From: Streptomyces liliifuscus
Lineage (GTDB): Bacteria; Actinomycetota; Actinomycetes; Streptomycetales; Streptomycetaceae
Direction: 5' to 3'
DNA: 64,000 nt
Assembly (NCBI RefSeq): GCF_016598615.1
Contig: NZ_CP066831.1
Span: forward strand, 3,968,001 to 4,032,000
This document shows, in pieces, positions 7,735 to 16,591 of this stretch. The notes below the pieces were generated by a model. It did not search any database, was not told the origin of the DNA, and worked only from the letters and a program-made list of their open reading frames with translations. Numbering within the stretch: position 1 is the first letter of the stretch; every line of letters begins with the position of its first letter. Both the position numbers and the translations under genes were made by a program.

Positions 7735-9333
7735 TCACGGTGTGTCTCCGTGTGCCGCGTGGGCCGAGGCCCGGGTGAGGGTCCTGGTCGCGTGGATCAG
7801 GAGGACGAGTGCCGCCCCTCCCCACACAAGGGCGGGGACGGATCCCGGCCCCCAGGCGGCGGCCGCGGTCTCGACGGGCCGGGCCAGCAGCGAGCAGCCG
7901 GGCAGGCGGCCGGCGAAGACGCTCACCAGTGCCAGCGCCTGGGCCGTGCCCGCGGCCGCGAGGATGACGGCGGGAGCGTGCGTGAAGCCGTGCACGGTGA
8001 GGAGCCGGGCGAGCAGCAGAAGCGCGCCGAGGGCTCCGGCCGCGGCGTACGCGGGAGGTTCGCCCAGCCATGCCCCGCTGCCGGCGAGCAGGCCGCCCAG
8101 GGCGCAGAGGAACAGTCCGAACACGCCCAGGAGCAGGGGCCTCACGGAGGAGGCGAACTCCTCCAGGCCCCGGCTGGTGGCGAGTCGGCGCCGGGCGCGT
8201 ACGGCGAAGAGGTGTGCGCACCAGGCCGCCGGGACGACGGCCAGGGTGAGGGCGAGAACGGACGCGAGGGCTATCGGCCAGGGGCTGCCGGAGCCGCCGG
8301 TGGGCGGTCCGTCGGGGCCGCCCTCGATGCCCGCGGCGAGCAGGCCGTCGCCGAGAAGGGCGTAGGCGAGGAGCCCGCACGTCCACGCGCGCGTGGACGT
8401 GGTCGGGTGCCACGCGCGTGCGGCACTCAGCGGGCCGCGGCGGACGGCCGCGCGCAGGCCCAGGGAGATGGCGAACACGCCCACGACGGCCACCGCGAGA
8501 CGCGGCCGTCCCTCCGTGAGCCGGAGCCCGGTCACGGTCGCCGCGCACAGGGCGCCCGGCAGCAGGGTGAGCAGAGCCCAGTCGGCGCGCACCTTCGGGC
8601 TGTCCGGCGCCTCGGACCGCGGTGCCGTGTCACCGGCGCGGGGCACGCGCGCGTACATCTCCTCGGCGAGCGAGAACACGTCCCGGTGCCGGAAGCGCGT
8701 GGCGGTCCGGTCGGTCACACCGTGTGCCTCCAGCCCCGCAGCGATCTCCAGCGGGTCCACCGCGCGTTCGCACAACTCGCGGTGGCGGTGCATGAGGGCC
8801 TTCACGGGGTCGACGGCACCGCGCCGGGCGGAGGGCTTGCGGTCCGCGGCAGCGCCTCCCCCGGCGTAGGCGGACGCATCGCGGTCGGACCCGGCCGACT
8901 CACTCCCGTGGACGGAAGCCCCGTGGACGACAGAAGCGGCCTGGCTCGCGTGAGACGTCGGCTTCCGGCCGGAAGCCGGCGCCACCCCGGCACCCAAGCC
9001 CGCACCCGCACCCGCACCCGCACCCGCACCCGCACCCGCACCCGCACCCAAGCCAACACCTGCGCCCAAGCCAACACCGGCACCGGCACCCTCGCGAGAG
9101 ACGGCATCCCACGCGCGCCGGGCATCCGCCACCCTCGACTCCCCCAACTGCACGTCCACCACGCGGACTTCTCCGGGCTGGACGTCGACCACCCTCGTCT
9201 CGCCGACCTCGGCGTCCGGTGTCCCCGGCTCGTCGACGCCCATCAGCCACTCCTCGGACCTTGCGTCCCATGCCTCGGGGCTTCCCGGTGCCTGGGTGGC
9301 GTCCGCGCGCCCCGTCCGTCGCCGTCCGTTCAC
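7735..9333 (-). CDS. Multi-pass membrane protein of the putative exopolysaccharide operon
   Basis: A 532-aa protein. The N-terminal third is cytosolic and low-complexity: a VVDVQxGExRV repeat, then a Gly-Ala/Gly-Val/Gly-Leu run encoded by hexamer repeats (about 9000-9096). A soluble helical segment with DPLEIAAGLEAHGV follows, then about eight membrane helices to the C-terminus. The frame extends above 9333 but overlaps the glycosyltransferase there. The GTG at 9333 is chosen because it forms a GTGA overlap with that gene's stop and follows a purine-rich site. No family assigned with confidence. By position it could export or polymerise the glycan, as PelG or the Gtb3 membrane region do; that is inference. 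Confidence 0.8.
   Translation of the reverse strand: MNGRRRTGRADATQAPGSPEAWDARSEEWLMGVDEPGTPDAEVGETRVVDVQPGEVRVVDVQLGESRVADARRAWDAVSREGAGAGVGLGAGVGLGAGAGAGAGAGAGAGAGLGAGVAPASGRKPTSHASQAASVVHGASVHGSESAGSDRDASAYAGGGAAADRKPSARRGAVDPVKALMHRHRELCERAVDPLEIAAGLEAHGVTDRTATRFRHRDVFSLAEEMYARVPRAGDTAPRSEAPDSPKVRADWALLTLLPGALCAATVTGLRLTEGRPRLAVAVVGVFAISLGLRAAVRRGPLSAARAWHPTTSTRAWTCGLLAYALLGDGLLAAGIEGGPDGPPTGGSGSPWPIALASVLALTLAVVPAAWCAHLFAVRARRRLATSRGLEEFASSVRPLLLGVFGLFLCALGGLLAGSGAWLGEPPAYAAAGALGALLLLARLLTVHGFTHAPAVILAAAGTAQALALVSVFAGRLPGCSLLARPVETAAAAWGPGSVPALVWGGAALVLLIHATRTLTRASAHAAHGDTP
8998..9096. repeat. Hexanucleotide tandem repeat inside the membrane protein gene
   Basis: Eight uninterrupted copies of CGCACC (9001-9048), followed by variant hexamers (CAAGCC, AACACC, GGCACC). 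On the coding minus strand they encode a Gly-Ala/Gly-Val/Gly-Leu run. Hexamer slippage would change the length of the cytosolic arm without breaking the frame. Confidence 0.9.
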
Positions 9334-11177
9334 CACGCCCCCTCCCCCGCGGGCACGGGCTCGCCGGAAGCGGCCCCCGAGGCGTACCCGAGCGGGACAC
9401 CCCGGACGGGCGGTCCCGCCGCCCATCCCGGCCCCGGTCTGCCCGCGACCAGTCGTGTGCCGGAGTCGGCCCACCGCCCCGGCACATGGGCCTCGGCCGG
9501 TATGGCGAACGGCAAGGGCTCACCCGAGGCGTCGACGACGACCCTCGGGACCGGACAGCGCGAAACGATCTCAAGGTAAATGCCGTGAAATGCCGTGATG
9601 TTCTGCTCGACGGTGAACAGTTCGAGCGCACGCGCGCGTGCCGCCGCGCCGAGGCGCGCACGACGCTCGGGGTCGCGCAGCAGGGAGACGCACGCCTCGG
9701 CGAGCGCCCGCGGATTGCGCGGCGGCACCACGAGACCCGTACCGCCGATGACCTCCACGACCGCGCCGACATCGGTGGAGACCGTGGCGCGTCCGCAGAA
9801 CATCGCCTCGACGAGGCTGATCGGGAAGCCCTCGACGACGCTGGACAGGACGACGACGGACCCCGCCGCGTACGCCTCCGGGAGGGTCGGTACCTCCGGT
9901 CCGCCGATCTCCTCGAAGGAGACAGGGTTGTCGCCGACGGTGTGCACACCGTCCGCCTCGTCGGGGAAGAGCTGCGCGGCCAGCGCCTTGCAGTGCGCCA
10001 GATAGGTCGCGCCCTCCAGCCCCTCGGACGGTGCGCCGACGATGCGCAACCGCGTCTTCGGCTCGTCCTTGCGGATCTCCGCGAAGGCGTGCAGCAGCGA
10101 GATCAGGTCCTTGGCGGGCTCGATGCGCCCGACCCACACCAGGGTGTCCGCGTCGGCGGCTTCGGCGCTCTCGCCCACGTCCGAGAAGCGGGACGCCTCC
10201 ATGCCCGGATAGACCGTACGGATCCTGGCGCGGTCGGCGCCGCAGCGCTCCTGCCAGCGGCGGGCGTGCGTGTTGCCGGGCGTGATGATCTCGGCCTGCC
10301 GGTAGGCCTCGGCGGCGAGCCGGCCGTGGAACGCGGCGAGCAGCGCCCGCGCCGAGGACGAGGCCGCACGGCCCTCCAGATCCTCCCGCGCACCCAGATA
10401 GTGCGCCCGCAGCTGCACGCCGTACTCGGTGACGAGCAGGGGCACGCCCGTGAAGTGCCGCGCCAGCAGCCCGGGTAGGGCCGCCGCGCCGCCGGAGGTG
10501 GCGTGGCACAGGTCGACCGAGCCGAGCCCGTCGTCCTCGTACCAGTCGAGGGACAGCGGTCTCAGCGTGCGCTCCACCTGGGCGGCGACGGTGAGCAGAT
10601 CCGGTACGCGTGCGCCGCGTGCGGCACGAAGTGCGCCGGGCGCGCGGCAGGCCCGCTCCAGGGCGCGCACGGCGGTCTCGGAGCGCAGGGCGCCGACCAG
10701 TCCGCCCTCGTCCCGGGCGAGTTCCGCCAGCCCGTACAGCGCACTGCCGAAACGGTCCGCCACACCCGCAGAAGCACCCGCGGAGGCACCCCCGACCGCC
10801 CCTCCGCCCCCGGCCGCTCCGGCGGATCCGGCTGCCGCCGCAGACCCGGCCGCCCCCTCGAACGCGGCGGATCCCACCGGCGCGTCCCCGGCGCACACGG
10901 CCGCCGCCAACTCCTCGTAACACTCGGCGAAGCGCCGCCGTGCCCGTCGCCCGTATCCGACACCGTCGTCCTCGGCGGTCCACAGCGGTGCGGTGCGTAC
11001 GCGGCTGACCTGGGGCGGGAGTTCGATCCAGCCCTCGTCCTCCTGTTGCTCGCTGCGGCTGAGCGCGTAGATGTCGAACTCGTGCTGCCCGAGCCCGCGT
11101 ACGAGCCGGTCGCACCAGAGCCTGGCATCACCGCTCACATACGGATAGCCACCCTCCGTAAGCAGTCCGATGCGCAC
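9330..11177 (-). CDS. GT4 glycosyltransferase, PelF-like (DUF3492)
   Basis: A 615-aa protein opening VRIGLLTEGGYPYVSGDARLW, the hallmark start of PelF-type transferases (DUF3492 followed by a GT-B GT4 domain). The C-terminal half has WVGRIEPAKDL and the EGFPISLVEAM E-x7-E motif that binds the nucleotide sugar. PelF polymerises the Pel exopolysaccharide from UDP-sugars in Pseudomonas. A Gly/Ala-rich insertion at about residues 110-165 lengthens it beyond the usual 500. The GTG at 11177 is preferred over upstream starts because it matches the family N-terminus and has GGGGG 7 nt before it. It is first in the four-gene operon and overlaps the next gene by GTGA. Confidence 0.88.
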   Translation of the reverse strand: MRIGLLTEGGYPYVSGDARLWCDRLVRGLGQHEFDIYALSRSEQQEDEGWIELPPQVSRVRTAPLWTAEDDGVGYGRRARRRFAECYEELAAAVCAGDAPVGSAAFEGAAGSAAAAGSAGAAGGGGAVGGASAGASAGVADRFGSALYGLAELARDEGGLVGALRSETAVRALERACRAPGALRAARGARVPDLLTVAAQVERTLRPLSLDWYEDDGLGSVDLCHATSGGAAALPGLLARHFTGVPLLVTEYGVQLRAHYLGAREDLEGRAASSSARALLAAFHGRLAAEAYRQAEIITPGNTHARRWQERCGADRARIRTVYPGMEASRFSDVGESAEAADADTLVWVGRIEPAKDLISLLHAFAEIRKDEPKTRLRIVGAPSEGLEGATYLAHCKALAAQLFPDEADGVHTVGDNPVSFEEIGGPEVPTLPEAYAAGSVVVLSSVVEGFPISLVEAMFCGRATVSTDVGAVVEVIGGTGLVVPPRNPRALAEACVSLLRDPERRARLGAAARARALELFTVEQNITAFHGIYLEIVSRCPVPRVVVDASGEPLPFAIPAEAHVPGRWADSGTRLVAGRPGPGWAAGPPVRGVPLGYASGAASGEPVPAGEGAW

Positions 11178-11257
11178 GAGCGCACCCCCGATCTCCCGTA
11201 TGGGGAGCCGCCGTTGACCCGGCGGCTCACAGCGGGACGAACGTATGCGGACATGAC

Positions 11258-11291
11258 GGTGGCGCGATGGACGGTTGTCCATCGCGCCACC
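11258..11291. terminator. 15-bp perfect hairpin between the DUF3152 gene and the PelF-like gene
   Basis: Arms at 11258-11272 and 11277-11291 pair perfectly around a GGTT loop. The hairpin lies after the stop of the DUF3152 gene and before the glycosyltransferase gene, so it probably ends the upstream transcript and separates the two operons. Confidence 0.75.
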
Positions 11292-11422
11292 AAAAGGGGT
11301 GAACGGTCGTAACTTTCCCGTGCGGGTCGCGTTCTGTCGCGCTAAGAGATCAACCGAACACGTTTCGTCATGTCACGGCCCGCCGGTTTCCGGCGAGCGG
11401 CCGCCAGCCCTCGGGAAAGCCG

Positions 11423-13447
11423 TCAGTTCCCGGGGAACGCCCAGGGGTTGGGCCGGCAGCGGATTCCGTCGTGGTCGAGGAACTTGGTCTGCTGCTGCAT
11501 GACGGGGGCGAGCGCGCCGTCCACACTGCAGCTCACATGGCCGAAGCCGAGCCGGTGGCCGATCTCGTGGTTGATCAGCATCTGGCGGTACGCGTACATC
11601 TTGTCGCCGTACGTCTCGGAACCCTGGGCCCAGCGGTACGCGTTGATCATCACGCGTTCGGTGGAGGCCGAGTCGCAGGAGACGTTGTCCTCGGTGGTGT
11701 CGAGGCCCGACTTGGCACACCAGAACGCCGTCGTCCCGGGGCTTGCCAGGGTGATGACGAAGTCGGACTTCCCGGAGGAGACCCGCTCGAAGGTACGGCC
11801 GCCGTCGTGGGCCCAACTCCGGTCGTCGTTCAGGGTCTTCTGCACGGCCTCCGCGAAGAGCGCACCGTCGAGACCGAGGCCCTTCTCGACGTCGACGCGG
11901 TAGGTGTACTTCCGCCCGGTCCCCGGCGCCTTGTCGAACCCGGAGATCGCGTCGAACTCCCCGGAGCCCTTGAGATCCGCCGCCAGGGGATATTTCTTCG
12001 CCATCTGCTGGGAGTACGACAGCGTGGCCGCACCAGCGCCAGCACCAGCAGCCGCATCCGCCCCCGCCGATGAGGACGGGACCGGCCGGCTGTCGGTGCG
12101 CGACGCCGAGTCCTTGGCCTCCCGGTCGGCGCCACTCGCGGACTGCGGGCGTACGGAGTCGTCCTCACGTCCGCCGATGACCTGTCCGGCCACGACGACG
12201 GCCAGGACGGTGGTGACGGCGGCGGCCGCGATGCCGGTGAAGGCCCGGCCCTTGCCTCCCCCGGCCTTCTCGGGCCGCGCGTCCGGAGGTTCCTGATCGC
12301 CCGGAGGCGTCCTGCGCCCGCCCGGGGCCACCTTGTGCTCGACCTCGTCGTCCCAGACGGTGACGGAGGCGTAAGGGTCCGAGCGAAGCGCCGCCTCGGC
12401 GGCAGAACGGGGCGCGAAGGGGTCCTCGCCCCGGTCGAAGGCGTCCACGTAGGCCTGCCGGGGGCCACCGGCTCCCGACCTGGGCGGCGCGAACCGCTGC
12501 CGGGGAACCGTCGGGCCGGACCGGCCCTGCGGCAGGCCCTGGCCTTCCCCGGGCCCGGGCCGCACTGCCCCGGGAGGCCCTTGCGGAGATCCCTGCGGGG
12601 ATCCCTGCGGCGCTCCGTACCCGACGCCCGCCCGCGGACCACCCCTCAACTCGCCCCAGGCACCGCCGTTTTCGCGCTGCTCGGGATGCCCACCACGGAC
12701 CCGCGGTACGCCGTGCGCGGGAGTGCCGTCGGGATAGCGCGGCGCGCCACGGTCCGGAGTCCCGTCGGGCAGCCGGGGAAACCCGTGCGCCGGAGTCCCG
12801 TCGGGCAACCGCGGAAACCCGTGGGCAGGCGTGCCGTCCTGCGGCCTCGGAAAGCCGTGGGCAGGGGTGCCGTCCTGCGGCCGCGGGAAGCCGGCGGCGG
12901 GAGTGCCGTCCTGGAAGCGCGGAAACCCATGAGCGGGCGTGCCGTCCTGCATCCGCGGGAACCCGTGCGCCGGAGTCCCGTCGGGGAGGCGCGGAAACCC
13001 GTACGCGGGCGTGCCGTCGGGAAGCCGCCCGGTGGGCGCTCCTCCACCGGTCGCCCCGCCGGCCGCTCCTCGCGCCGCCGGACCGCCGGAGAACCGCGAA
13101 GGTCCCCCGGCCTGCGCGCCACCCGCGAATCCCGAAGTCCCACCCGGGGCCCTGCCGGGAGCCCTGCCCGGGGCTCCACCCTGAGGCATCCCGCCCCCGG
13201 CCCGCGGAACTCCCTGCCCCGGTACGCCCTCGGACCCCCGGGGTGCCCAGCCCTCGGGCAGCCGGGGCATGCCCTGGGCCGGCGTCCCGCCCGTGGGCGG
13301 CTGAGGAGCCTGCCGTTCGGCCGACCCCCGCCGGCGCCCGGACCACTTCCTCTTCTCCGGCTGCGGTTCCGACCGGGCAGCGGGAACCACGTGTATGTCG
13401 GCGGTGTCGCCCTTCGGGGCCGGCCCGCGGCGGCTGTGACGTCCCAC
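11423..13447 (-). CDS. DUF3152 membrane-anchored metzincin-like protein with tandem repeats
   Basis: A 674-aa protein in three parts. The N-terminal 390 residues are Pro/Gly/Arg-rich and cytosolic, and contain nine 12-residue repeats of DGTPAHGFPRLP type (residues 144-251). One membrane helix follows (about 400-425). The C-terminal 200-residue DUF3152 domain would be outside the cell; it contains HEIGHRLGFGH, a complete HExxHxxGxxH zinc site, and a later APVMQQQT that could be the Met-turn. It thus looks like an external zinc peptidase, although DUF3152 has no proven substrate that I know of. GTG start after GAGGCGGGAC. It begins 9 bp after the alpha/beta hydrolase stop, so the two form an operon. 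Confidence 0.85.
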   Translation of the reverse strand: MGRHSRRGPAPKGDTADIHVVPAARSEPQPEKRKWSGRRRGSAERQAPQPPTGGTPAQGMPRLPEGWAPRGSEGVPGQGVPRAGGGMPQGGAPGRAPGRAPGGTSGFAGGAQAGGPSRFSGGPAARGAAGGATGGGAPTGRLPDGTPAYGFPRLPDGTPAHGFPRMQDGTPAHGFPRFQDGTPAAGFPRPQDGTPAHGFPRPQDGTPAHGFPRLPDGTPAHGFPRLPDGTPDRGAPRYPDGTPAHGVPRVRGGHPEQRENGGAWGELRGGPRAGVGYGAPQGSPQGSPQGPPGAVRPGPGEGQGLPQGRSGPTVPRQRFAPPRSGAGGPRQAYVDAFDRGEDPFAPRSAAEAALRSDPYASVTVWDDEVEHKVAPGGRRTPPGDQEPPDARPEKAGGGKGRAFTGIAAAAVTTVLAVVVAGQVIGGREDDSVRPQSASGADREAKDSASRTDSRPVPSSSAGADAAAGAGAGAATLSYSQQMAKKYPLAADLKGSGEFDAISGFDKAPGTGRKYTYRVDVEKGLGLDGALFAEAVQKTLNDDRSWAHDGGRTFERVSSGKSDFVITLASPGTTAFWCAKSGLDTTEDNVSCDSASTERVMINAYRWAQGSETYGDKMYAYRQMLINHEIGHRLGFGHVSCSVDGALAPVMQQQTKFLDHDGIRCRPNPWAFPGN
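12695..13018. repeat. Nine 36-bp tandem repeats in the DUF3152 gene
   Basis: Nine in-frame copies of a 36-bp unit encode DGTPAHGFPRLP with small variations (AYG, AAG, DRG; last two residues LP, MQ, FQ, PQ, YP or VR). A looser copy lies near the N-terminus (about residue 54). The unit keeps the frame, so copy number can vary without truncating the protein. Confidence 0.9.
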
Positions 13448-13455
13448 GTCCCGCC

Positions 13456-14445
13456 TCAGCTCCTCGCGCTGGTAGGGCCGGTGTCGGCCAACTCGCCGGT
13501 GTCCGCGAGGAGTTCGCGGAAGGCCGTGGCCACGGTCTCCGGGTACTCCATCATCGCCACATGTCCCGCGTCAGGCAACGTCAGCAACCGCGAGTCGCGA
13601 AAGGCTCGTGCCGCCCGCTGGGCCATACGGTACGAGACGAGCTGGTCGCGGCCTCCGTACACGAGGAGCGTCGGCGCGAGCACCCGCTCGGCCTGGCGCC
13701 ACAGTCCGTGCTGGCCACCCAGTGTGTACGCGTTCACGATGCCGCGTGCCGAGCGTGCCATGGCGTCCCAGAAGTAGGGGAGGGCGAGCCGCCGCTCCAT
13801 CTCCTCGACCGCGTTGCGGAATCCCTCGGGCGTGACCATGCCGGGGTCGCCGTAACAGAGCGCCGTGACTCCCCGTACGCGCTGTTCGGCGGACCAGTCC
13901 TTGGTGAACCTGGTGAACAGGCCCGCCACGCCGGGCAGGGCCAGCAGCGCCGTCGGCACGGCCGAGCGCTGCACCCGGATCTCCGGGAGCGCCGGCGAGA
14001 CGAGGGTGAGCGTGCGGACGAGATCGGGCCGTACCGCCGCGACGCGCGTGGTGACGGCTCCGCCCAGCGAGTTCCCGAAGAGATGCACGGGACCGCGCTC
14101 GGCCGCGTCGAGAAAACGGATGACCGCGCGCGCGTGCCCGGTCACCGAGTAGTCGCCGTCGTCCGGTGGCGGCGAGTCGCCGAAGCCCGGCAGATCGACG
14201 GCCTCGCTTTCCACGAGGCCGTCCAGGAGGGGCATCAGCGCCGACCAGTTCTGCGAGGAACCGCCGAGACCGTGCACGTACAGCGCGGGCGGCAGCCCCT
14301 CCCGCACCGGCGGTCTCGACCGGACCGTCAGCGTGATCCCGGGGAGCCCGACCGTGCGCAGCCGCTCCCCCGCGGCCACCCTGACGGTCCCGACCTTCGG
14401 AGCGACGGAAGTGGCCAGCACGGACGGCAGTTCGGTCGAAGACAT
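13456..14445 (-). CDS. Alpha/beta hydrolase
   Basis: A 329-aa cytosolic protein with the full alpha/beta hydrolase signature: VHGLGGSSQNW (oxyanion), GNSLGGAV (nucleophile Ser about residue 136), a VYGGRDQLV acid region and DAGHVAM (His). About 45 residues precede the core. Substrate unknown. The nearest described groups are esterases and C-C hydrolases of aromatic breakdown, but no pathway genes are nearby. ATG at 14445. It lies directly upstream of the DUF3152 gene in the same transcript and is divergent from the next small gene, so the 194-bp gap above it should hold its promoter. Confidence 0.85.
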   Translation of the reverse strand: MSSTELPSVLATSVAPKVGTVRVAAGERLRTVGLPGITLTVRSRPPVREGLPPALYVHGLGGSSQNWSALMPLLDGLVESEAVDLPGFGDSPPPDDGDYSVTGHARAVIRFLDAAERGPVHLFGNSLGGAVTTRVAAVRPDLVRTLTLVSPALPEIRVQRSAVPTALLALPGVAGLFTRFTKDWSAEQRVRGVTALCYGDPGMVTPEGFRNAVEEMERRLALPYFWDAMARSARGIVNAYTLGGQHGLWRQAERVLAPTLLVYGGRDQLVSYRMAQRAARAFRDSRLLTLPDAGHVAMMEYPETVATAFRELLADTGELADTGPTSARS

Positions 14446-14639
14446 GCGGCAATGTTACGAGACGATCACGCGCTGGATCGTGTGTTCGCAGTCACAGGAC
14501 CCGGTGTCGCACGACGGCCCGGCGGCCGGACGGCGGCGCGATCGCATAGCGTCCCGATCTCGACTCTCATAGGCTTCATAGACGAGGGCACTCGTTACTC
14601 GCACGAGAGCGCGCTCGCACCCACTCGGGAAGAGGACAC

Positions 14640-14855
14640 ATGACCGTCGACCCCACCGACCCCGAGACCATCGAGGAATCCGACGACACCGAGATCGGTG
14701 TCGAGGCCCCCGAAGCCGACGCGGCCGAACAGCACGCGGACCTGGCACTCCACCGCGACGAACCGCTGACCGATGCGGACACGGACAGCGCCAACGAGGC
14801 GGACCTCGCGGAACAGGCGAGGGTCGTCGAACTCGACGAGGACGACTACCGCTGA
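14640..14855 (+). CDS. Small acidic protein, unknown function
   Basis: A 71-aa, very acidic protein (about 26 Asp/Glu against 4 Lys/Arg) with no hydrophobic segment, ending LDEDDYR. An ATG preceded by AAGAGGAC supports translation, and the acidic composition with high third-position G/C fits a real Streptomyces gene. I do not recognise a domain. It is probably intrinsically disordered. It lies between a divergent hydrolase and a TetR regulator whose start is 195 bp further on. Confidence 0.7.
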   Translation: MTVDPTDPETIEESDDTEIGVEAPEADAAEQHADLALHRDEPLTDADTDSANEADLAEQARVVELDEDDYR

Positions 14856-15050
14856 GGCGAGGTGAGGCGAACCGGGGCGGGGTCGGAGAAGACACGACCG
14901 CCCGGTATGCCCCTTGATGAAGGTTTATGCAGGGTTTTCACCGGCGTCCGGTCCGTGAAATTCTGCGCTCGCACCGCGCACACCACGGTTACCGAAAAGT
15001 ACGATGGCCGCGCGGCGCTCACCGCAATGTGGACGATTTTGGGAGGCGGC

Positions 15051-15692
15051 GTGACAGCCATCGAGCAGACAGAGGCGGCGCGCCCGCGGGGCACACGCCT
15101 GCCGCGCCGTGCCCGACGCAACCAGCTCCTCGGCGCTGCCCAGGAAGTGTTTGTCGCGCAGGGATACCACGCGGCCGCGATGGACGACATCGCCGAACGC
15201 GCGGGCGTCAGCAAGCCGGTGCTCTACCAGCACTTTCCCGGCAAGCTCGACCTCTACCTCGCGCTGCTCGACCAGCACTGCGAGTCACTGCTGCAGGCCG
15301 TACGTGCCGCCCTGGCGTCCACCACGGACAACAAGCTGCGGGTGCGGGCGACCATGGACGCGTACTTCGCGTACGTGGAGGACGACGGCGGCGCGTTCCG
15401 TCTGGTCTTCGAGTCGGACCTGACGAACGAGCCCGCGGTGCGCGAGCGGGTCGACAAGGTCACGTTCGAGTGTGCGGAGGCGATCTGCGAGGTCATCGCG
15501 GAGGACACCGGTCTGTCCAAGGCCGAGTCGATGCTGCTGGCCTCGGGTCTCGGCGGACTCGCCCAGGTGGTGGCCCGCTCCTGGCTGCACAGCGACCGCA
15601 GCGTGCCGCGCGACCAGGCGGTGCAGCTGCTGACCTCGCTGGCATGGCGGGGCATCGCCGGTTTCCCGCTGCACGGCAGCGAGCAGCACTGA
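15051..15692 (+). CDS. TetR/AcrR family transcriptional regulator
   Basis: A 213-aa protein. The N-terminal helix-turn-helix is clear: ARRNQLLGAAQEVFVAQGYHAAAMDDIAERAGVSKPVLYQHF, split here only by reading, covers about residues 17-58. A variable helical ligand domain follows, with DAYFAYVEDDGGAFRLVFESD. The GTG at 15051 follows GGGAGGCGGC at ideal spacing; the longer upstream frame (from 14862) lacks a ribosome site. Ligand and targets are unknown. No transporter or enzyme is divergent from it, so it may act elsewhere or on itself. DUF3107 follows on the same strand after 200 bp. Confidence 0.9.
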   Translation: MTAIEQTEAARPRGTRLPRRARRNQLLGAAQEVFVAQGYHAAAMDDIAERAGVSKPVLYQHFPGKLDLYLALLDQHCESLLQAVRAALASTTDNKLRVRATMDAYFAYVEDDGGAFRLVFESDLTNEPAVRERVDKVTFECAEAICEVIAEDTGLSKAESMLLASGLGGLAQVVARSWLHSDRSVPRDQAVQLLTSLAWRGIAGFPLHGSEQH

Positions 15693-15892
15693 TCACGGGG
15701 ATCGCGGCACCACTGGTCGCGGGGATCACCGGGGTCACCACGGGGGACGACCACCGACCGCCACTTTGTTCCCACCGGATGTTCGCTCCTGGCGTTCTCG
15801 GGCGGAACATGTACGTCCCCTCACCGGGCTAATGTGTGCTGCGTACGGCGCGGACGAACGCGCACATCAGTGACCGTCGGAGGGACATAGCC

Positions 15893-16120
15893 GTGGAGGT
15901 CAAGATCGGCGTGCAGCACGCGCCCCGCGAGATCGTTCTGGAGAGCGGTCAGACCCCGGAAGAGGTCGAGCGCGCGGTGTCCGAGGCGCTGGCCGGCAAG
16001 TCGCAGCTGCTCAGCCTCGTGGACGACCACGGCCGCAAGGTCCTGGTCCCGGCGGACCGCCTCGCCTACGTGGAGCTCGGCGAGCCGACGACGCGCAAGG
16101 TGGGCTTCAGCGCGCTGTAA
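15893..16120 (+). CDS. DUF3107 domain protein
   Basis: A 75-aa protein matching the actinobacterial DUF3107 family along its whole length: VEVKIGVQHAPREIVLES at the start, ADRLAYVELGEP and a C-terminal KVGFSAL. Function unknown. It often lies beside TetR regulators and DEAD-box helicase genes in Streptomyces, as here. The GTG at 15893 follows GGAGGGAC about 10 nt upstream. A strong terminator lies directly after the stop, so it ends a transcript. Confidence 0.88.
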   Translation: MEVKIGVQHAPREIVLESGQTPEEVERAVSEALAGKSQLLSLVDDHGRKVLVPADRLAYVELGEPTTRKVGFSAL

Positions 16121-16130
16121 GGCGAAGAAG

Positions 16131-16165
16131 AGGGGCTCGGTGGCAACTGCCGCCGAGCCCCTTTT
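16131..16165 (+). terminator. Rho-independent terminator after DUF3107
   Basis: Arms GGGGCTCGGTGGC and GCCGCCGAGCCCC around AACT, followed by TTTT. One mismatch in a 13-bp stem. One of the few hairpins here with a classic U tract. Confidence 0.9.
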
Positions 16166-16300
16166 CCATGCTCTCGCCCCTGGTGTCCGTGCTTCACGGA
16201 TGGAGCACAACTCGCTCACAGAGGAGGATTGCATTCCGCAGGTCACGGGTATGCAGGGCTACGACCGAAGTGCACACGGCCGTGCGGGAGGGACCCCCTG

Positions 16301-16570
16301 ATGTTCTTGGAAGCGCTCGGCTCCGCGATCCTCGGTCTGGCACTGGCCTGGGCCGCCGCGTATCGCCTGCCGCACCGCCTGCCCGCTCGCCGCCTGGTCC
16401 TCGGGACAGGCATCGCGGGAGGCCTCTTCGGCGCCTTCCTCACCCACACCGCCCTGGGCTCCGTCGGCTTCCTGCCCGTGATGCTCGGCGCGGTGGCGGT
16501 GGCAGCAGCATCCATCTCCCTGCTCCTACGCCCCGCGGGAAGACTGAGCCGCCACTCGGCAACGGTGTGA
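16301..16570 (+). CDS. Small membrane protein, unknown function
   Basis: An 89-aa protein with three hydrophobic segments (about residues 3-20, 33-48 and 55-75) and a short basic tail RPAGRLSRHS. It starts at ATG 16301, preceded by GGGAGGGACCCCCTG. No recognised domain. It is flanked by the DUF3107 terminator and by a dispersed repeat at its 3' end. Confidence 0.65.
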   Translation: MFLEALGSAILGLALAWAAAYRLPHRLPARRLVLGTGIAGGLFGAFLTHTALGSVGFLPVMLGAVAVAAASISLLLRPAGRLSRHSATV

Positions 16571-16591
16571 GCGACGGTCCCGACTAGCTTT

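Noticed and set aside
14862..15050. Longer start for the TetR regulator (from 14862)
   Set aside because: No ribosome site, and the added 63 residues are not part of TetR proteins. GTG 15051 has GGGAGG at good spacing.
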